Shown here in pieces: positions 15,156 to 23,984 of a DNA stretch of 64,000 nucleotides. The notes under the pieces are model-generated. The model saw nothing but the letters and a program-made list of their open reading frames with translations. It searched no databases and was not told the DNA's origin. Every line of letters begins with the position of its first letter. Positions within the stretch are counted from its first letter, which is position 1. The DNA is from Microtetraspora glauca (lineage in GTDB: Bacteria > Actinomycetota > Actinomycetes > Streptosporangiales > Streptosporangiaceae), in assembly GCA_001570385.1 (NCBI GenBank), contig BBYL01000040.1:1-64000 (forward strand). Direction: 5' to 3'. The translations under genes and the position numbers were made by a program.

Positions 15156-16964
15156 ATGTCCGCAGCAACCACTCCCGTCGCGGCCAAGGGGCTTCCCCAC
15201 GCCGGTGACGAGCACCGGCTCAGCGTCGCCGGCGGTCTGGCCGCGCTCTCACTCGACGCGCTGGCGTCCGTGGCCTACGGTCCCGAGGCGATCGTGCTGG
15301 TCCTCGCTCTGGCCGGTGGCGCCGGACTCGGGTTCACCATCCCGGTCACGCTCACCATCGCCGCACTGCTGGCCGTGCTGACCTTCTCCTACCGGCAGGT
15401 CATCGCCGCCTTTCCCGAAGGCGGCGGCGCGTACGGCGTGGCCAGGACCCACCTCGGGCGCCGCGCCGGCCTGGTCGCCGGCGCCAGCCTGATCATCGAC
15501 TACGTGCTCAACGTCGCGGTCTCGGTCGCGGCCGGGGTGGCGGCGCTCACCTCGGCCTTCCCCGCGCTGCTGCCGTACACGGTGTGGCTCTGCCTGGTGG
15601 TTCTGGCCCTGGTCACCGCGGTCAACCTGAGAGGCATCGCGCACAGCGCCCGCGTCTTCGTCGCCCCGACGGCGATCTACGTCGGCGCCATCCTCCTGGT
15701 CGTCGTCACCGGCCTCGTCCGGGCCGAGCCCGCCACGGTCGTCCAGCATGCCGAGCAGGCGCAGAACCTGCGGACGGTCGGTGCCCTGCTCCTGCTCAAG
15801 GCCTTCGCCAACGGCTGCGCCTCACTCACGGGCGTCGAGGCCATCGCCAACGCCGTCCCCTCGTTCAGGAAACCCCGGATCAGGCGGGCCCAGAACGCGG
15901 AGCTGGCCCTGGGCGCGCTGCTCGCGGTCATGCTGATCGGCGTTGCCGCGCTGATCGAGAAGTTCGCCATCGCGCCGGTCGACGGCGTGACCGTGCTGGC
16001 ACAGGTCACCCGGGCCTCGCTCGGTGACGGAGCGCTCTTCTACCTGGTGCAGTTCTCCACCGTGGTGCTGCTCGCCCTCGCGGCCAACACCTCCTTCGGA
16101 GGGCTCCCGCCGCTGGCGCGGCTCCTGGCCACCGACAACAACCTGCCGCACCTGTTCGCGCTGCGCGCGGACCGGCACGTCCACCGGTACGGCATCGCCT
16201 TCCTCACGATCACCAGCGCCGCGCTCCTGATCGCCGCGGGCGGTGACATGAACCTCCTGGTGCCGCTGTTCGCTATCGGGGTGTTCGTCGGCTTTACCCT
16301 CTCCCAGGCGGGTATGGTCAGGCATTGGATCATCGACCGCCCCGCCGGCTGGAGGTGGCGGGCCGGGCTCAACGGGTTCGGCGCGCTGCTGACCCTCGTC
16401 GCCGCCGTCGTGGTCACGATCTCCAAGTTCACCGAGGGAGGCTGGCTCATCGTGGTCGCGCTTCCGCTGATGGTCCTGGCGATGGAATGGGTCAACCGCT
16501 CCTACACCCGCATCGGCGAGCGCCTGGAACTCGGCATGACCCCCGCCCCGCCCCGGCCGCACCGGTCCCACGTCGTCGTGCCGATCCACGCGGTCAACCG
16601 GCTCAGTCATGACGCCCTCGCCGCCGCGCTCTCCCTCGGCGACCGGGTGACGGCGGTCAACGTCACCCACCCCGAAGAAGAGACGATCGCCCGCGCGTTC
16701 GTGGAGGACTGGGAACGCTGGCACCCCGACGTGGAGCTGGTCCAACTCTTCGACGCCCACCGACGCCTGGACACCCCACTGGTGGACTACCTCGCGAAGG
16801 TGCCCGAACCCCACGTCTTCGTCCTGATCGCCGAGGTCGAGCCCGAACACGCCTGGCAGCGCATGCTCCAGAACCAGCGGGGTGCCGTCCTGGCCAGGGC
16901 ACTGCGCCGCCGTACCGACGCCGTGGTGTGCCGGATGCGCTTCCGGATCGGAGCCCCGGCATGA
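15156..16964 (+). CDS. APC-superfamily permease, KimA-like (possible potassium importer)
   Basis: 602 residues with about twelve membrane helices and a C-terminal soluble domain of about 130 residues. The first helix region (LSLDALASVAYGPEAIVLVL), FPEGGGAYGVAR, and AANTSFGGLPPLARLLATDNNLPHLF are characteristic of the YdaO/KimA group of amino-acid/potassium permeases. The C-terminal domain (SHVVVPIHAVNRLSHDAL) is a USP-like fold typical of that group. Bacillus KimA is a high-affinity K+ importer inhibited by c-di-AMP; transfer of that function here is inference. Its stop overlaps the next start as ATGA. Confidence 0.85.
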   Translation: MSAATTPVAAKGLPHAGDEHRLSVAGGLAALSLDALASVAYGPEAIVLVLALAGGAGLGFTIPVTLTIAALLAVLTFSYRQVIAAFPEGGGAYGVARTHLGRRAGLVAGASLIIDYVLNVAVSVAAGVAALTSAFPALLPYTVWLCLVVLALVTAVNLRGIAHSARVFVAPTAIYVGAILLVVVTGLVRAEPATVVQHAEQAQNLRTVGALLLLKAFANGCASLTGVEAIANAVPSFRKPRIRRAQNAELALGALLAVMLIGVAALIEKFAIAPVDGVTVLAQVTRASLGDGALFYLVQFSTVVLLALAANTSFGGLPPLARLLATDNNLPHLFALRADRHVHRYGIAFLTITSAALLIAAGGDMNLLVPLFAIGVFVGFTLSQAGMVRHWIIDRPAGWRWRAGLNGFGALLTLVAAVVVTISKFTEGGWLIVVALPLMVLAMEWVNRSYTRIGERLELGMTPAPPRPHRSHVVVPIHAVNRLSHDALAAALSLGDRVTAVNVTHPEEETIARAFVEDWERWHPDVELVQLFDAHRRLDTPLVDYLAKVPEPHVFVLIAEVEPEHAWQRMLQNQRGAVLARALRRRTDAVVCRMRFRIGAPA

Positions 16965-17485
16965 CCCTCCAGTCCGCGGGGCAATGGTTCCACACCGCCG
17001 GTCCGCTGCGGATGACGAGATCGGGTGTCGTTCGAGCCGCGATCGCCGTGCTGCTCGGCTCCGTCGTCGCACTGGCCGCCCACCGGTCCTTGTCGGCGGA
17101 GGTCGACGACTACCTCGCGACCCACCGGCAGATCACAGCGACGATCCTCGACGACCAGGAGGACAGGGTGACCAGGGGAGTCACCCGGCAGGTCGCCTGG
17201 GTTGACGAGCGCGGCGCGCGGCATGTCACGACGACGCGCCTGATCTCGGACCGGGTCTCCGATGGCCGGATCCGCCTCTGGGTCGACGCCGACGACAAGC
17301 CGGCCCGTCCTCCCCTGGACGCGCCGGGTGTTCTCATCGGCTCTCTGCTGGCCTGGATCGCCGCGGGGTGCGTCGCCTGGTCGATTTCCGGGCTCGTACG
17401 CGTGTCCCGGCACGCGTGGACCGCCCGCCGGGCCGTGGCGGGATGGGACCGGGAGTGGCGGCAACACGGAACTCCGGGCCGCTAG
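16961..17485 (+). CDS. Rv1733c-like two-TM membrane protein
   Basis: 174 residues from ATG 16961, translationally coupled to the APC permease. Two membrane helices, AAIAVLLGSVVALAAHRSL near residue 35 and VLIGSLLAWIAAGCVAWSI near residue 130, flank an extracytoplasmic domain of about 75 residues. The overall layout, with a basic C-terminal tail, matches the mycobacterial Rv1733c family, whose founder belongs to the DosR dormancy regulon. The molecular role of that family is unknown. Coupling to a KimA-like permease suggests a membrane accessory role. Confidence 0.72.
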   Translation: MTLQSAGQWFHTAGPLRMTRSGVVRAAIAVLLGSVVALAAHRSLSAEVDDYLATHRQITATILDDQEDRVTRGVTRQVAWVDERGARHVTTTRLISDRVSDGRIRLWVDADDKPARPPLDAPGVLIGSLLAWIAAGCVAWSISGLVRVSRHAWTARRAVAGWDREWRQHGTPGR

Positions 17486-17618
17486 ACTCCGGGCCGCCAG
17501 CGAGTGTTCGCGCCATCCAGGGCGAACGGCACGTTCTGCCCGGACGGCCCGACCACCTTCCGGCGGCCCGCAGGGTCATCCACCGAGATGGCCGACCGGT
17601 TCCCCGCCCGCGGCGGCC

Positions 17619-18716
17619 CTACGGCCGCGTGCCCACCTCACGCGTCCAGCCCATGGCCTCGTAGGCGGCCTGGTAGCCCGCCGCATGGAGGATGCGCACC
17701 TCGCGGGGACCGGGTTCGCGTACGGGCCGCTCCGTCACGAGCTGGACGTAGGCGAGCAACGTCGAGCCCGACCGGTCCACGATCAGTCGCGCGGCGCCGT
17801 CCGGACTGTCGATCGCCACGCCGGTACGGCCCAGCCGGTCGGCGACGTTCTCTGACAGGGTGAGTCCCGGCTGGTCGGCGAGGACGCGGAGCGCCGCGGC
17901 CCGGGTCTCCGCGCTCGCCGGGGACGACAGGAGATAGCGGGCCGCGCCGAAGACGAAGTCGGGGAACGATCCTCCCGTGTGGGCCTGGCGGAGCCACTTC
18001 TCCAGCCCGGCGGCGGTCTCCGGCAGCGTGTGGAGCTGGTTCATCGTCAGGGACTTCCTGCCGATCGACCACGAGAGGGAGATCTTCGAGAAATCGTCGG
18101 TCGACGGCTTCCCGGACCAGAGTGACGGTGAGCCCGCGGCCTGCCACCGGGCCTTGTCTCCGGCGGAGTCGAACACGACCTCGACGTCCTGGTTGGAGCT
18201 GGTTCGGCCCCCGCGGCCGTCGTACCAGCTCTCGTCGGTGTGCGCCACCAGAGCTCCGTACCGGTCGACCGGCTCGAACGTCCGGGTGCGCTCGTACCGG
18301 TAACGTCCGTCGGCGGGCTGCTCCCGCAGCACGGTCTCGGCCCCGGCCAGCAGGAAGGCGCGCGGCTCCAGCCGGATCGGCGACGGCGCGTTCCTGGCGT
18401 CGTCGGCGGCCGTGCTGATTGAGGAGGTCACGCCGGGGCGGGCGTCCTGTCCGCCGAGCGGGCCGGCGCCCCCTGCGGTGGCCGACATGGTGGCCGACAG
18501 GGTGACCGTCGCGGCGACGGCCATCGCGAGCGCGCCGCCGGCGAGTGCCAGGCCGGTCCGCCGGTACGGCGTCGCGAAGCGGTCCGTCCAGCGGGGGGCG
18601 CGGCGGGGTGTCGCGAAGGCACGGGCCAGGTCGGCCTCCCGCCTGCGCTGGTAGGCGGCGCCGGTGTACTCGTCCGGCCGCAGTTCGGCGACCAGATCGT
18701 CAACGGGATGGGTCAC
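17619..18716 (-). CDS. CU044_5270-family membrane-anchored protein (ECF sigma partner)
   Basis: 365 residues starting at GTG 18716, which overlaps the sigma factor stop as GTGA. An N-terminal cytoplasmic part of about 55 residues (VDDLVAELRPDEYTG) precedes a membrane helix (LALAGGALAMAVAATVTLSA) and a large extracytoplasmic domain. This is the typical arrangement of the CU044_5270 proteins encoded directly after ECF sigma genes in actinomycetes. It probably acts as anti-sigma or signal-sensing partner, although no ZAS zinc motif is visible. Confidence 0.82.
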   Translation of the reverse strand: MTHPVDDLVAELRPDEYTGAAYQRRREADLARAFATPRRAPRWTDRFATPYRRTGLALAGGALAMAVAATVTLSATMSATAGGAGPLGGQDARPGVTSSISTAADDARNAPSPIRLEPRAFLLAGAETVLREQPADGRYRYERTRTFEPVDRYGALVAHTDESWYDGRGGRTSSNQDVEVVFDSAGDKARWQAAGSPSLWSGKPSTDDFSKISLSWSIGRKSLTMNQLHTLPETAAGLEKWLRQAHTGGSFPDFVFGAARYLLSSPASAETRAAALRVLADQPGLTLSENVADRLGRTGVAIDSPDGAARLIVDRSGSTLLAYVQLVTERPVREPGPREVRILHAAGYQAAYEAMGWTREVGTRP

Positions 18717-19222
18717 GTCTGCTCCTGGAGGGTCTTGTCGGTGGTGCGCAACGCCTCGGCGAGCCGGCGGCGGGCGCGGTGCAGGCGGACGTTGAAGGCG
18801 CGGGCGGAGCATCCGGCCGCCCGCGCCGCGTCCTTGGGAGCGAGGCCGTACCAACTGGCGAGGATCACGGCCTCCGCGTCTCGCTCCGGCATCGCCGCGA
18901 GCACGGCGAGGGCCGCCTCGCGTTCGGCGACCCGCTCGCCGACGTCCCCGTCCGATTCCGGGGCCAGCTCCGCGAGCCCGGCGGCGAGCTCCCTGCCGCG
19001 CAGCCCGGCGTGCCGTTGCTTGCGCAGCAGGTTGCGCGCCACACCGAGCAGCCACGGCAGCGGCGGGTCCGGCATGTCGTCGAGGCGACGCCAGGCGATC
19101 AGAAAGGTCTCGCCCGTCGCGTCCTCGGCGGTCTGCCGGTCGGCGCGCAGCAGCGCGTAGCCGAGCACGGCCCGGTAATGCCGGTCGTAGAGGTCGGTGA
19201 ATCGCTCTTCGGGATCGTCCAC
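18713..19222 (-). CDS. ECF-type RNA polymerase sigma factor
   Basis: About 169 residues from GTG 19222, chosen because GGAGGGA lies about 10 nt upstream. The frame continues to 19327 and a GTG at 19255 is another option. Region 2 reads FTDLYDRHYRAVLGYALLRAD with DATGETFLIAWRRL. Region 4 reads AVILASWYGLAPKDAARAAGCSARAF. Sigma-70 region 3 is absent, as in ECF factors. The downstream coupled CU044_5270 gene is the expected partner. Regulon and signal are unknown. Confidence 0.9.
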   Translation of the reverse strand: MDDPEERFTDLYDRHYRAVLGYALLRADRQTAEDATGETFLIAWRRLDDMPDPPLPWLLGVARNLLRKQRHAGLRGRELAAGLAELAPESDGDVGERVAEREAALAVLAAMPERDAEAVILASWYGLAPKDAARAAGCSARAFNVRLHRARRRLAEALRTTDKTLQEQT

Positions 19223-19507
19223 ACCCAGTAGTCCCTCCGCATCCGTCCCGATTACATCGTTCGGGTGTTTTTCGCGGTGGAATGCCGAACCGACGCCACG
19301 AGCGCCGGTGGGCGGCCGAAAGGGCACGACTAGACTTGTCCCTACTCGTCCGTACGGGAGCGTGGGAAGCCTGCCAGGCAGGAGGTCTCGAAGCGGCGGG
19401 CGAGAAGCAGGAGCCGCGGGGCGCCGTGGGACAGGCGGCAGGCTGGGCGTTCTCTCACGACACGGGCGGTGCCCGAGGCTCTGGCTTCACTACGGAGGCT
19501 CGCTGTG

Positions 19508-20425
19508 ATGCGCTCGGTCGGCCTGGTTCTGCACCCGCTGCGAAATTGCTCCGAAGCGGTCACCGCGGTCCTGGACTGGGCCGCCCGCAGGGACGCCGAG
19601 GTCCTCGGAGTCCAGGACGAGGTCGGCCGGCTCGACCGCGAGGTGATCTCGGTGAAGGCCGAGGAGCTCGGTCGGCGATCGGATCTGATCGTCAGCCTCG
19701 GCGGAGACGGCACCATGCTCAGGGCCATGCGGCTGGCCGATCGGCAGCGTGCCCCGGTCCTCGGCGTGAACGTGGGCAAGCTCGGCTTCCTGGCCGAGGT
19801 CGACGTGCCCGAGCTGCCCGGCGCGCTCTCGGCCATCGACGCCCAGCACTTCACCATCGAGCCCCGGCTGGCCATCGACGCCGATCTGGGCTCACAGGTC
19901 GTGACCGCCTTCAACGATGTCGCGCTGGTACGCGTACCCGGGCACAGAACCGCCGTCGTGGCGGTGCACGTCGACGGCCGGCCGTTCATCGGCTACGCGG
20001 GCGACGCCGTCATCGTGGCCACCGCGACCGGCTCCACCGCGTACAGCTTCTCCGCCGGGGGGCCGATCGTGAACCCCGAGGTCGAGGCCCTGCTCGTGAC
20101 CCCGGCGTCCCCGCATTCCGCGCACAACCGCGGAGTGGTGCTCTCCCTCCGGGACACTCTCTCGCTGGCCGTCCTGCCCACCAGCGGCAGGCTCGCGGTC
20201 GAGGTCGACGGGAGGGTGGCGGGTCACGCCGCGCCGGGGGAGCACATCGGCATCCGGCCCCGGCCCGCCGCCGTCCACGTCGTGCGGCTCGGTCTCACCA
20301 CGTTCTACGAGCGCGTACGCAGGAAGTTGCGCCTCACGGACTCCGCCGAGATCCTGGCCGGTCGGCCGGACACGACCGAGTGGCCGGACACGACCGGTCG
20401 GCCGGCCGTCCCTGGGGGTCCCTAG
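19508..20425 (+). CDS. nadK: NAD kinase
   Basis: 305 residues from ATG 19508 with GGAGG upstream. ATP + NAD+ gives NADP+ + ADP. The GGDG active-site motif is in IVSLGGDGTMLRA. The NAD-binding segment is AFNDVALVRVPG, and TATGSTAYSFSAGGPIVNP is the conserved C-terminal-domain block. Length agrees with bacterial NAD kinases apart from a C-terminal tail of about 25 residues encoded by direct repeats (WPDTTGRP), which looks dispensable. It is monocistronic. Actinomycetes usually carry another copy near recN; whether this is the only one cannot be seen. Confidence 0.92.
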   Translation: MRSVGLVLHPLRNCSEAVTAVLDWAARRDAEVLGVQDEVGRLDREVISVKAEELGRRSDLIVSLGGDGTMLRAMRLADRQRAPVLGVNVGKLGFLAEVDVPELPGALSAIDAQHFTIEPRLAIDADLGSQVVTAFNDVALVRVPGHRTAVVAVHVDGRPFIGYAGDAVIVATATGSTAYSFSAGGPIVNPEVEALLVTPASPHSAHNRGVVLSLRDTLSLAVLPTSGRLAVEVDGRVAGHAAPGEHIGIRPRPAAVHVVRLGLTTFYERVRRKLRLTDSAEILAGRPDTTEWPDTTGRPAVPGGP

Positions 20426-20527
20426 GCGTCCCCCGCCGTCCCTCGGCGTCCCGGGGGCGGGCGTGGGGCCGGGTCCCGGCCGACGGGACGTCCTGCTCGC
20501 GGAGGAATTCGCCGACATACTTGAGAC

Positions 20528-20743
20528 GTGAAGTGCACCCAATGCGGCGCAACCAATCTGGAGCCGGGATTCGTCGAAGACAGCGGCGAGCATTCCCCGG
20601 GTTACGGCCGCTGGATTCCAGGCGCCCTGCAACGGGGCGTCTTCGGTGGTGCCAGACGTCTGGGCAAGCCGCGATGGATCATCGACGCCTTCCGGTGCGT
20701 CCGGTGCTCCCACCTCGAACTGTTCGCCCGCCCGAAAGACTGA
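20528..20743 (+). CDS. Small zinc-ribbon protein
   Basis: 71 residues from GTG 20528. Two CxxC pairs (KCTQCG at the N-terminus, FRCVRCS near the C-terminus) form a probable zinc ribbon. Between them is a Gly/Arg-rich stretch with GYGRWIPGALQRGVFGG. It resembles the small PF20097/DUF6487-like nucleic-acid-type zinc ribbons common in actinomycetes. CATACT lies about 9 nt before the GTG with no ribosome site, so a leaderless transcript is likely. Function is unknown. Confidence 0.72.
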   Translation: MKCTQCGATNLEPGFVEDSGEHSPGYGRWIPGALQRGVFGGARRLGKPRWIIDAFRCVRCSHLELFARPKD

Positions 20744-20834
20744 ACCCGATCGCGGTGGTCCTGTCGAGGTCAACCACGTTCGTAAGTGAGGACCTTGACC
20801 CGGCGGAGGACGAGGGCGGTCTCCACCGTCTGGA

Positions 20835-20975
20835 CGACAGCTGCGCGGTGGACGCACCCAGCGCCCGCTGGATCGCCGGCAGGCTCACCGCGACGGTGAC
20901 CACCGGCAGATAGGCGACGAAGACCCCCGCACAGGCCAGCGTGATCGTGATCCTTTTCCTGCGCGCGGCCCCCGT
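20835..20975 (-). pseudogene. Remnant of an MFS (DHA2-type) transporter N-terminus
   Basis: The - strand encodes RRKRITITLACAGVFVAY then LPVVTVAVSLPAIQRALG and ASTAQLS. This matches the first helix and following loop of DHA2-type drug efflux MFS proteins. The similarity stops abruptly at about 20835, where the frame turns into low-quality sequence; the remaining 13 helices are absent. No intact start or ribosome site is evident. It is best read as a decayed fragment left by deletion or rearrangement. Confidence 0.6.
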
Positions 20976-21151
20976 CCCCCACTCGAAACGTTCAAGGAAA
21001 CCCTCTCTTGCGGCGTGGCACGCCGAGGTCGGTTGGTACCGCGCCACCCTGCGCCGTGTCGCTGCCCTCGGGCCAGCCAGCACCCCCAACACCGCCGAAA
21101 ACCGACATCGAGCCCCGGTTCGCGGAAGATTTCCGACACCGTTCGCGCGGC

Positions 21152-21192
21152 CGAAAACCCGGGGTCGAAAACCCGGGGTCAAAAGCCCGGCG
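21152..21192. repeat. 14-bp tandem repeat CGAAAACCCGGGGT
   Basis: Two perfect tandem copies (21152-21165, 21166-21179) and a third partial copy with one change. They lie in the otherwise featureless 280-bp gap between the MFS remnant and the membrane-protein gene. Confidence 0.8.
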
Positions 21193-21255
21193 TGGCCTAC
21201 TGGCCATCCCCGAGCGGGGGATCTTGGCAGCGCCATGTGGAATGATTGCGGAGTT

Positions 21256-21798
21256 ATGTCTGCGGCATTGCCCTTCCGCATCGTCCGGGCCATGGCGTTC
21301 GCCGTGGCGTGTGTCGGTCTGAGTGCGATGGCGCATGCTTTCGCCGGCGCCGCTCTCTCCCAGACGAGCGTGTTCGGCGGCCTCGGCATCTCCTTCGTCA
21401 GCGTGTTTCCCCTGACCGGGCGCGAACGCACGTTGCGGGTGATCCTTCCGTTCTTGGGATGCCTGCAACTGCTGCTCCACGTGATGTTCACTCTGGTGCA
21501 CGCGTCGATGCCCGAGCCGGCCCAGGCGCACGTTCATTCCGGGCTCATGCCGAGCGTGAGCATGCTGCTCATGCACGGGTGGGCGATCGGCATGACCGCG
21601 TTGTGCCTGGCACGCGGAGAGGCGGTGCTGTGGGCACTGCTCGACATGCTGGACAGCGGTTTCGGCCGGCTGCTGCGCGCCTCGGTTCGCACGCCGCCGG
21701 TACCGGCCGTGGGGTTCTCCCAAAGCTCCCCTCGGCCGCTGATCTCCGAGAATCTCCGACATTCGATCCGTCGGCGTGGTCCTCCGGACCCGCGGTAG
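21256..21798 (+). CDS. Hypothetical four-TM membrane protein
   Basis: 180 residues from ATG 21256; ATG 21235 is an in-frame alternative. Four hydrophobic segments are predicted by eye. Histidines cluster around them (HVMFTLVH, AQAHVHSG, MHGWAIG), reminiscent of small membrane proteins near copper-handling genes, but no copper genes are adjacent. The last 45 residues are polar and proline/serine rich. Family and role are not recognised. Confidence 0.62.
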   Translation: MSAALPFRIVRAMAFAVACVGLSAMAHAFAGAALSQTSVFGGLGISFVSVFPLTGRERTLRVILPFLGCLQLLLHVMFTLVHASMPEPAQAHVHSGLMPSVSMLLMHGWAIGMTALCLARGEAVLWALLDMLDSGFGRLLRASVRTPPVPAVGFSQSSPRPLISENLRHSIRRRGPPDPR

Positions 21799-21909
21799 CC
21801 ACCCCTCTCACCGAAGGCGTGCGCGCCGCGTCGATCGCGCGCGTTCGCTCCCGGCTGCCGCGTGCCCGGCTCACCAGCCGTGCGATCACATGACGATAGG
21901 AACACCACC

Positions 21910-23085
21910 ATGTCCGAAACCGAGTTTCCGCTCGTGCAGTTCCTGCGCGAGGGGATGAACCCGGTCGCCGAGCTCGCCCAGATCCGGGCCGAGCGTCCTG
22001 TGCACCCCCTGCCGATGCCCGACGGCTCGACGGTCTGGCTGGTCACCCGCTACGAGGACGTCCGCGCCGTCCTCGGGGACAGCACCCGGTTCAGCAACGA
22101 CTTCGGCAACATCATCGCCGCCGGCTCCAACCAGGAGGACCCCGGCGGCCTCGGCTTCCGCGACCCGCCCGAGCACACCCGTCTCCGGCGCATGCTCACG
22201 CCCGAGTTCACCATGCGGCGGCTCCAGCGGCTGGAGCCCCGGATCGGCGCCATCGTGGAGCACCAGCTTGACGTCATGGAGAAGGAGGGGCCGGGGGCCG
22301 ACCTGGTCCGCCACTTCGCGCTCCCCATCCCCTCGCTCGTGGTGTGCGAGCTGGTCGGCGTGCCGTACGAGGAGCAGGCGGACTTCCTGCGGCTGAGTAC
22401 CGACAGGTTCGACTTCTCGGCGGGTCCCGAGGCGTCGCTGCAGGCCATCAACGACACGATGTCCTATCTCACCGACCTGGTCGCAAGGGAACGGCTCCGC
22501 CCCGGTGACGGGCTGCTGGGCGGGCTGATCCGCGAGCACGGCGACGAGATCAGCGACCGGGAACTCGCCAGCCTGGTCGACGGGCTCCTGACCGGCGGGC
22601 ACGACACCAGCACCAGCATGCTCGCGCTCGGCGCGCTGTGGCTGCTCGACAATCCCGAGCACCTGGCGTTGGTCCGTGACCGGGACGACCACGTCGAGCA
22701 GGTGGTGGAGGAGTTGCTGCGCTACATGACCGTGGTCCAGGTCGCCTTCCCGCGGTTCGCGCGGGAAGACCTGGTCCTGGCCGGACAGCCCATCGCCCAA
22801 GGCTCGATGGTCCTGTGCTCGCTGTCGGCGGCCAACCGCGACCCGGCCCTCGGCCCGGAGATGGACACCGCCGACCCGTCCCGGGACTTCCGGTCGCACC
22901 TGGCCTTCGGACACGGCATCCACCGCTGCGTTGGCGCCCCGCTGGCGCGGATGGAGCTGCGGATCGCCTATCCGGCTCTGGTGCGCCGGTTCCCCGGCCT
23001 GCGCCTGGCCGTACCGGCGGAGGACGTCGCCTTCCGGAAGATCGCGATCGTCTACGGCCTGGACTCGCTGCCCGTCACCTGGTGA
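21910..23085 (+). CDS. Cytochrome P450
   Basis: 391-residue soluble actinomycete P450. The I-helix motif is GGHDTSTS (with Thr for O2 activation), the K-helix ExxR is EELLR, and the heme loop is FGHGIHRCVG with Cys340 as thiolate ligand. Size and sequence suit the CYP105/107-like group that hydroxylates secondary metabolites or xenobiotics. No ferredoxin gene is adjacent, so electron partners must be encoded elsewhere. A perfect 30-bp palindrome follows the stop. Substrate is unknown. Confidence 0.95.
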   Translation: MSETEFPLVQFLREGMNPVAELAQIRAERPVHPLPMPDGSTVWLVTRYEDVRAVLGDSTRFSNDFGNIIAAGSNQEDPGGLGFRDPPEHTRLRRMLTPEFTMRRLQRLEPRIGAIVEHQLDVMEKEGPGADLVRHFALPIPSLVVCELVGVPYEEQADFLRLSTDRFDFSAGPEASLQAINDTMSYLTDLVARERLRPGDGLLGGLIREHGDEISDRELASLVDGLLTGGHDTSTSMLALGALWLLDNPEHLALVRDRDDHVEQVVEELLRYMTVVQVAFPRFAREDLVLAGQPIAQGSMVLCSLSAANRDPALGPEMDTADPSRDFRSHLAFGHGIHRCVGAPLARMELRIAYPALVRRFPGLRLAVPAEDVAFRKIAIVYGLDSLPVTW

Positions 23086-23131
23086 CAGGTGCGCGCGCGT
23101 CCCCGCGAGCGGATTCACGCGCGGGCGCGCG

Positions 23132-23161
23132 GTGCCGCGGTCGTCGCGACGACCGCGGCAC
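23132..23161. terminator. Perfect 30-bp palindrome after the P450 gene
   Basis: The arm GTGCCGCGGTCGTCG (23132-23146) is followed directly by its exact reverse complement to 23161. It lies 47 bp after the P450 stop and is the likely transcription end. There is no spacer and no T-tract. Confidence 0.6.
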
Positions 23162-23234
23162 TCTCCGGCCAAGGACCTTCGCCCCTGGGTGGGGAGGGCG
23201 GCGAGGGGTGGGATGGAGTGAGGGGGTGGTCGCG

Positions 23235-23831
23235 ATGCTCGTCCGGGAGATGATGACCGCGCCGGTGGTGACGCTGCCGCGGACGTGGAGCGTCAAACAG
23301 GCCATCCACCTGCTCTACGAACAGGACATCACGGCGGCGCCGGTGGTCGACGAGAACGGCCGGATGGTCGGGATCGTCAGCGAGATGGACCTCCTGCGCG
23401 GAGAGTTCGAAGCGGACCCCAGGGCCTACCTCCGTCCCTCGGCCCCACCGGACTCGCCGCCGTCCGTGGGGGTCGAGGAGGTCATGACGCCGAACGTCAG
23501 GACCGTCAGGGAGGACGCCGACGTCCTGGAACTCGTGGATCTGATGATCTCGACCGGGGTGAAGAGCGTCCCGGTCGTACGCGGCGACGACGTCGTGGGC
23601 ATCGCCAGCAGGCGCGACCTGATGGGGATGCTCGCCCACGGTGACGAGAGGATCCGCGACGACGTCCTCACGGCGCTGCAGGATTCGTTCGAGACGACGG
23701 AGTGGCGGGTGGCCGTACACGACGGAGTCGTCGAACTGCACGGCGGTGACCTGGACGACAGGTCGGCACGGATCGCCGAGGTCATCGCCCGCACTGTGCC
23801 GGGAGTGGCCGACGTCGTGCTCACTTCGTGA
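23235..23831 (+). CDS. Tandem CBS-domain protein with C-terminal BON domain
   Basis: 198 residues. ATG 23235 is chosen; GTG 23226 is equally placed. CBS 1 is about residues 1-60 (VREMMTAPVVTLPRTWSV, GIVSEMDLLRGE) and CBS 2 about 83-135 (VEEVMTPNVRTVRE, GIASRRDLMGML). A BON domain fills about 140-198 (WRVAVHDGVVELHGG). CBS pairs bind adenosyl ligands; BON domains are associated with membranes or ligand binding. The closest known mycobacterial relatives include the hypoxia-induced Rv2626c-type CBS proteins, which lack BON. It lies upstream of a DUF1876 gene on the same strand. Confidence 0.88.
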   Translation: MLVREMMTAPVVTLPRTWSVKQAIHLLYEQDITAAPVVDENGRMVGIVSEMDLLRGEFEADPRAYLRPSAPPDSPPSVGVEEVMTPNVRTVREDADVLELVDLMISTGVKSVPVVRGDDVVGIASRRDLMGMLAHGDERIRDDVLTALQDSFETTEWRVAVHDGVVELHGGDLDDRSARIAEVIARTVPGVADVVLTS

Positions 23832-23917
23832 GGAGCGCTCACGAGGTCGGGCCGGCGGCGGTTCGATCCCGGACCCCGTCCTCGGCCGGGACACTCTCGG
23901 CCGAGGACGGACGAGGC

Positions 23918-23983
23918 GCCTCCCGCCAAGGAGGACAACGCCTCCCACCAAGGAGGACAACGCCTCCCACCAAGGAGGACAAC
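23918..23983 (+). repeat. Triplicated 22-bp leader unit with Shine-Dalgarno and anti-Shine-Dalgarno
   Basis: The 22-bp unit beginning GCCTCCCACC and ending AAGGAGGACAAC occurs three times in tandem (23918, 23940, 23962) with a single base change in unit 1. Every unit carries a full AAGGAGG and, 6 nt before GGAGG, a complementary CCTCC. Each can fold into a small hairpin hiding its own ribosome site. The last copy ends one base before the DUF1876 start codon. Confidence 0.9.
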
Positions 23984-23984
23984 G

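Noticed and set aside
19282..20913. Long + strand frame overlapping NAD kinase
   Set aside because: Arg-rich shadow of the real NAD kinase frame, with no recognisable domain.
23918..23983. Tandem repeats as a possible CRISPR array
   Set aside because: Units are directly adjacent without spacers and carry ribosome sites; no cas genes are in the window.
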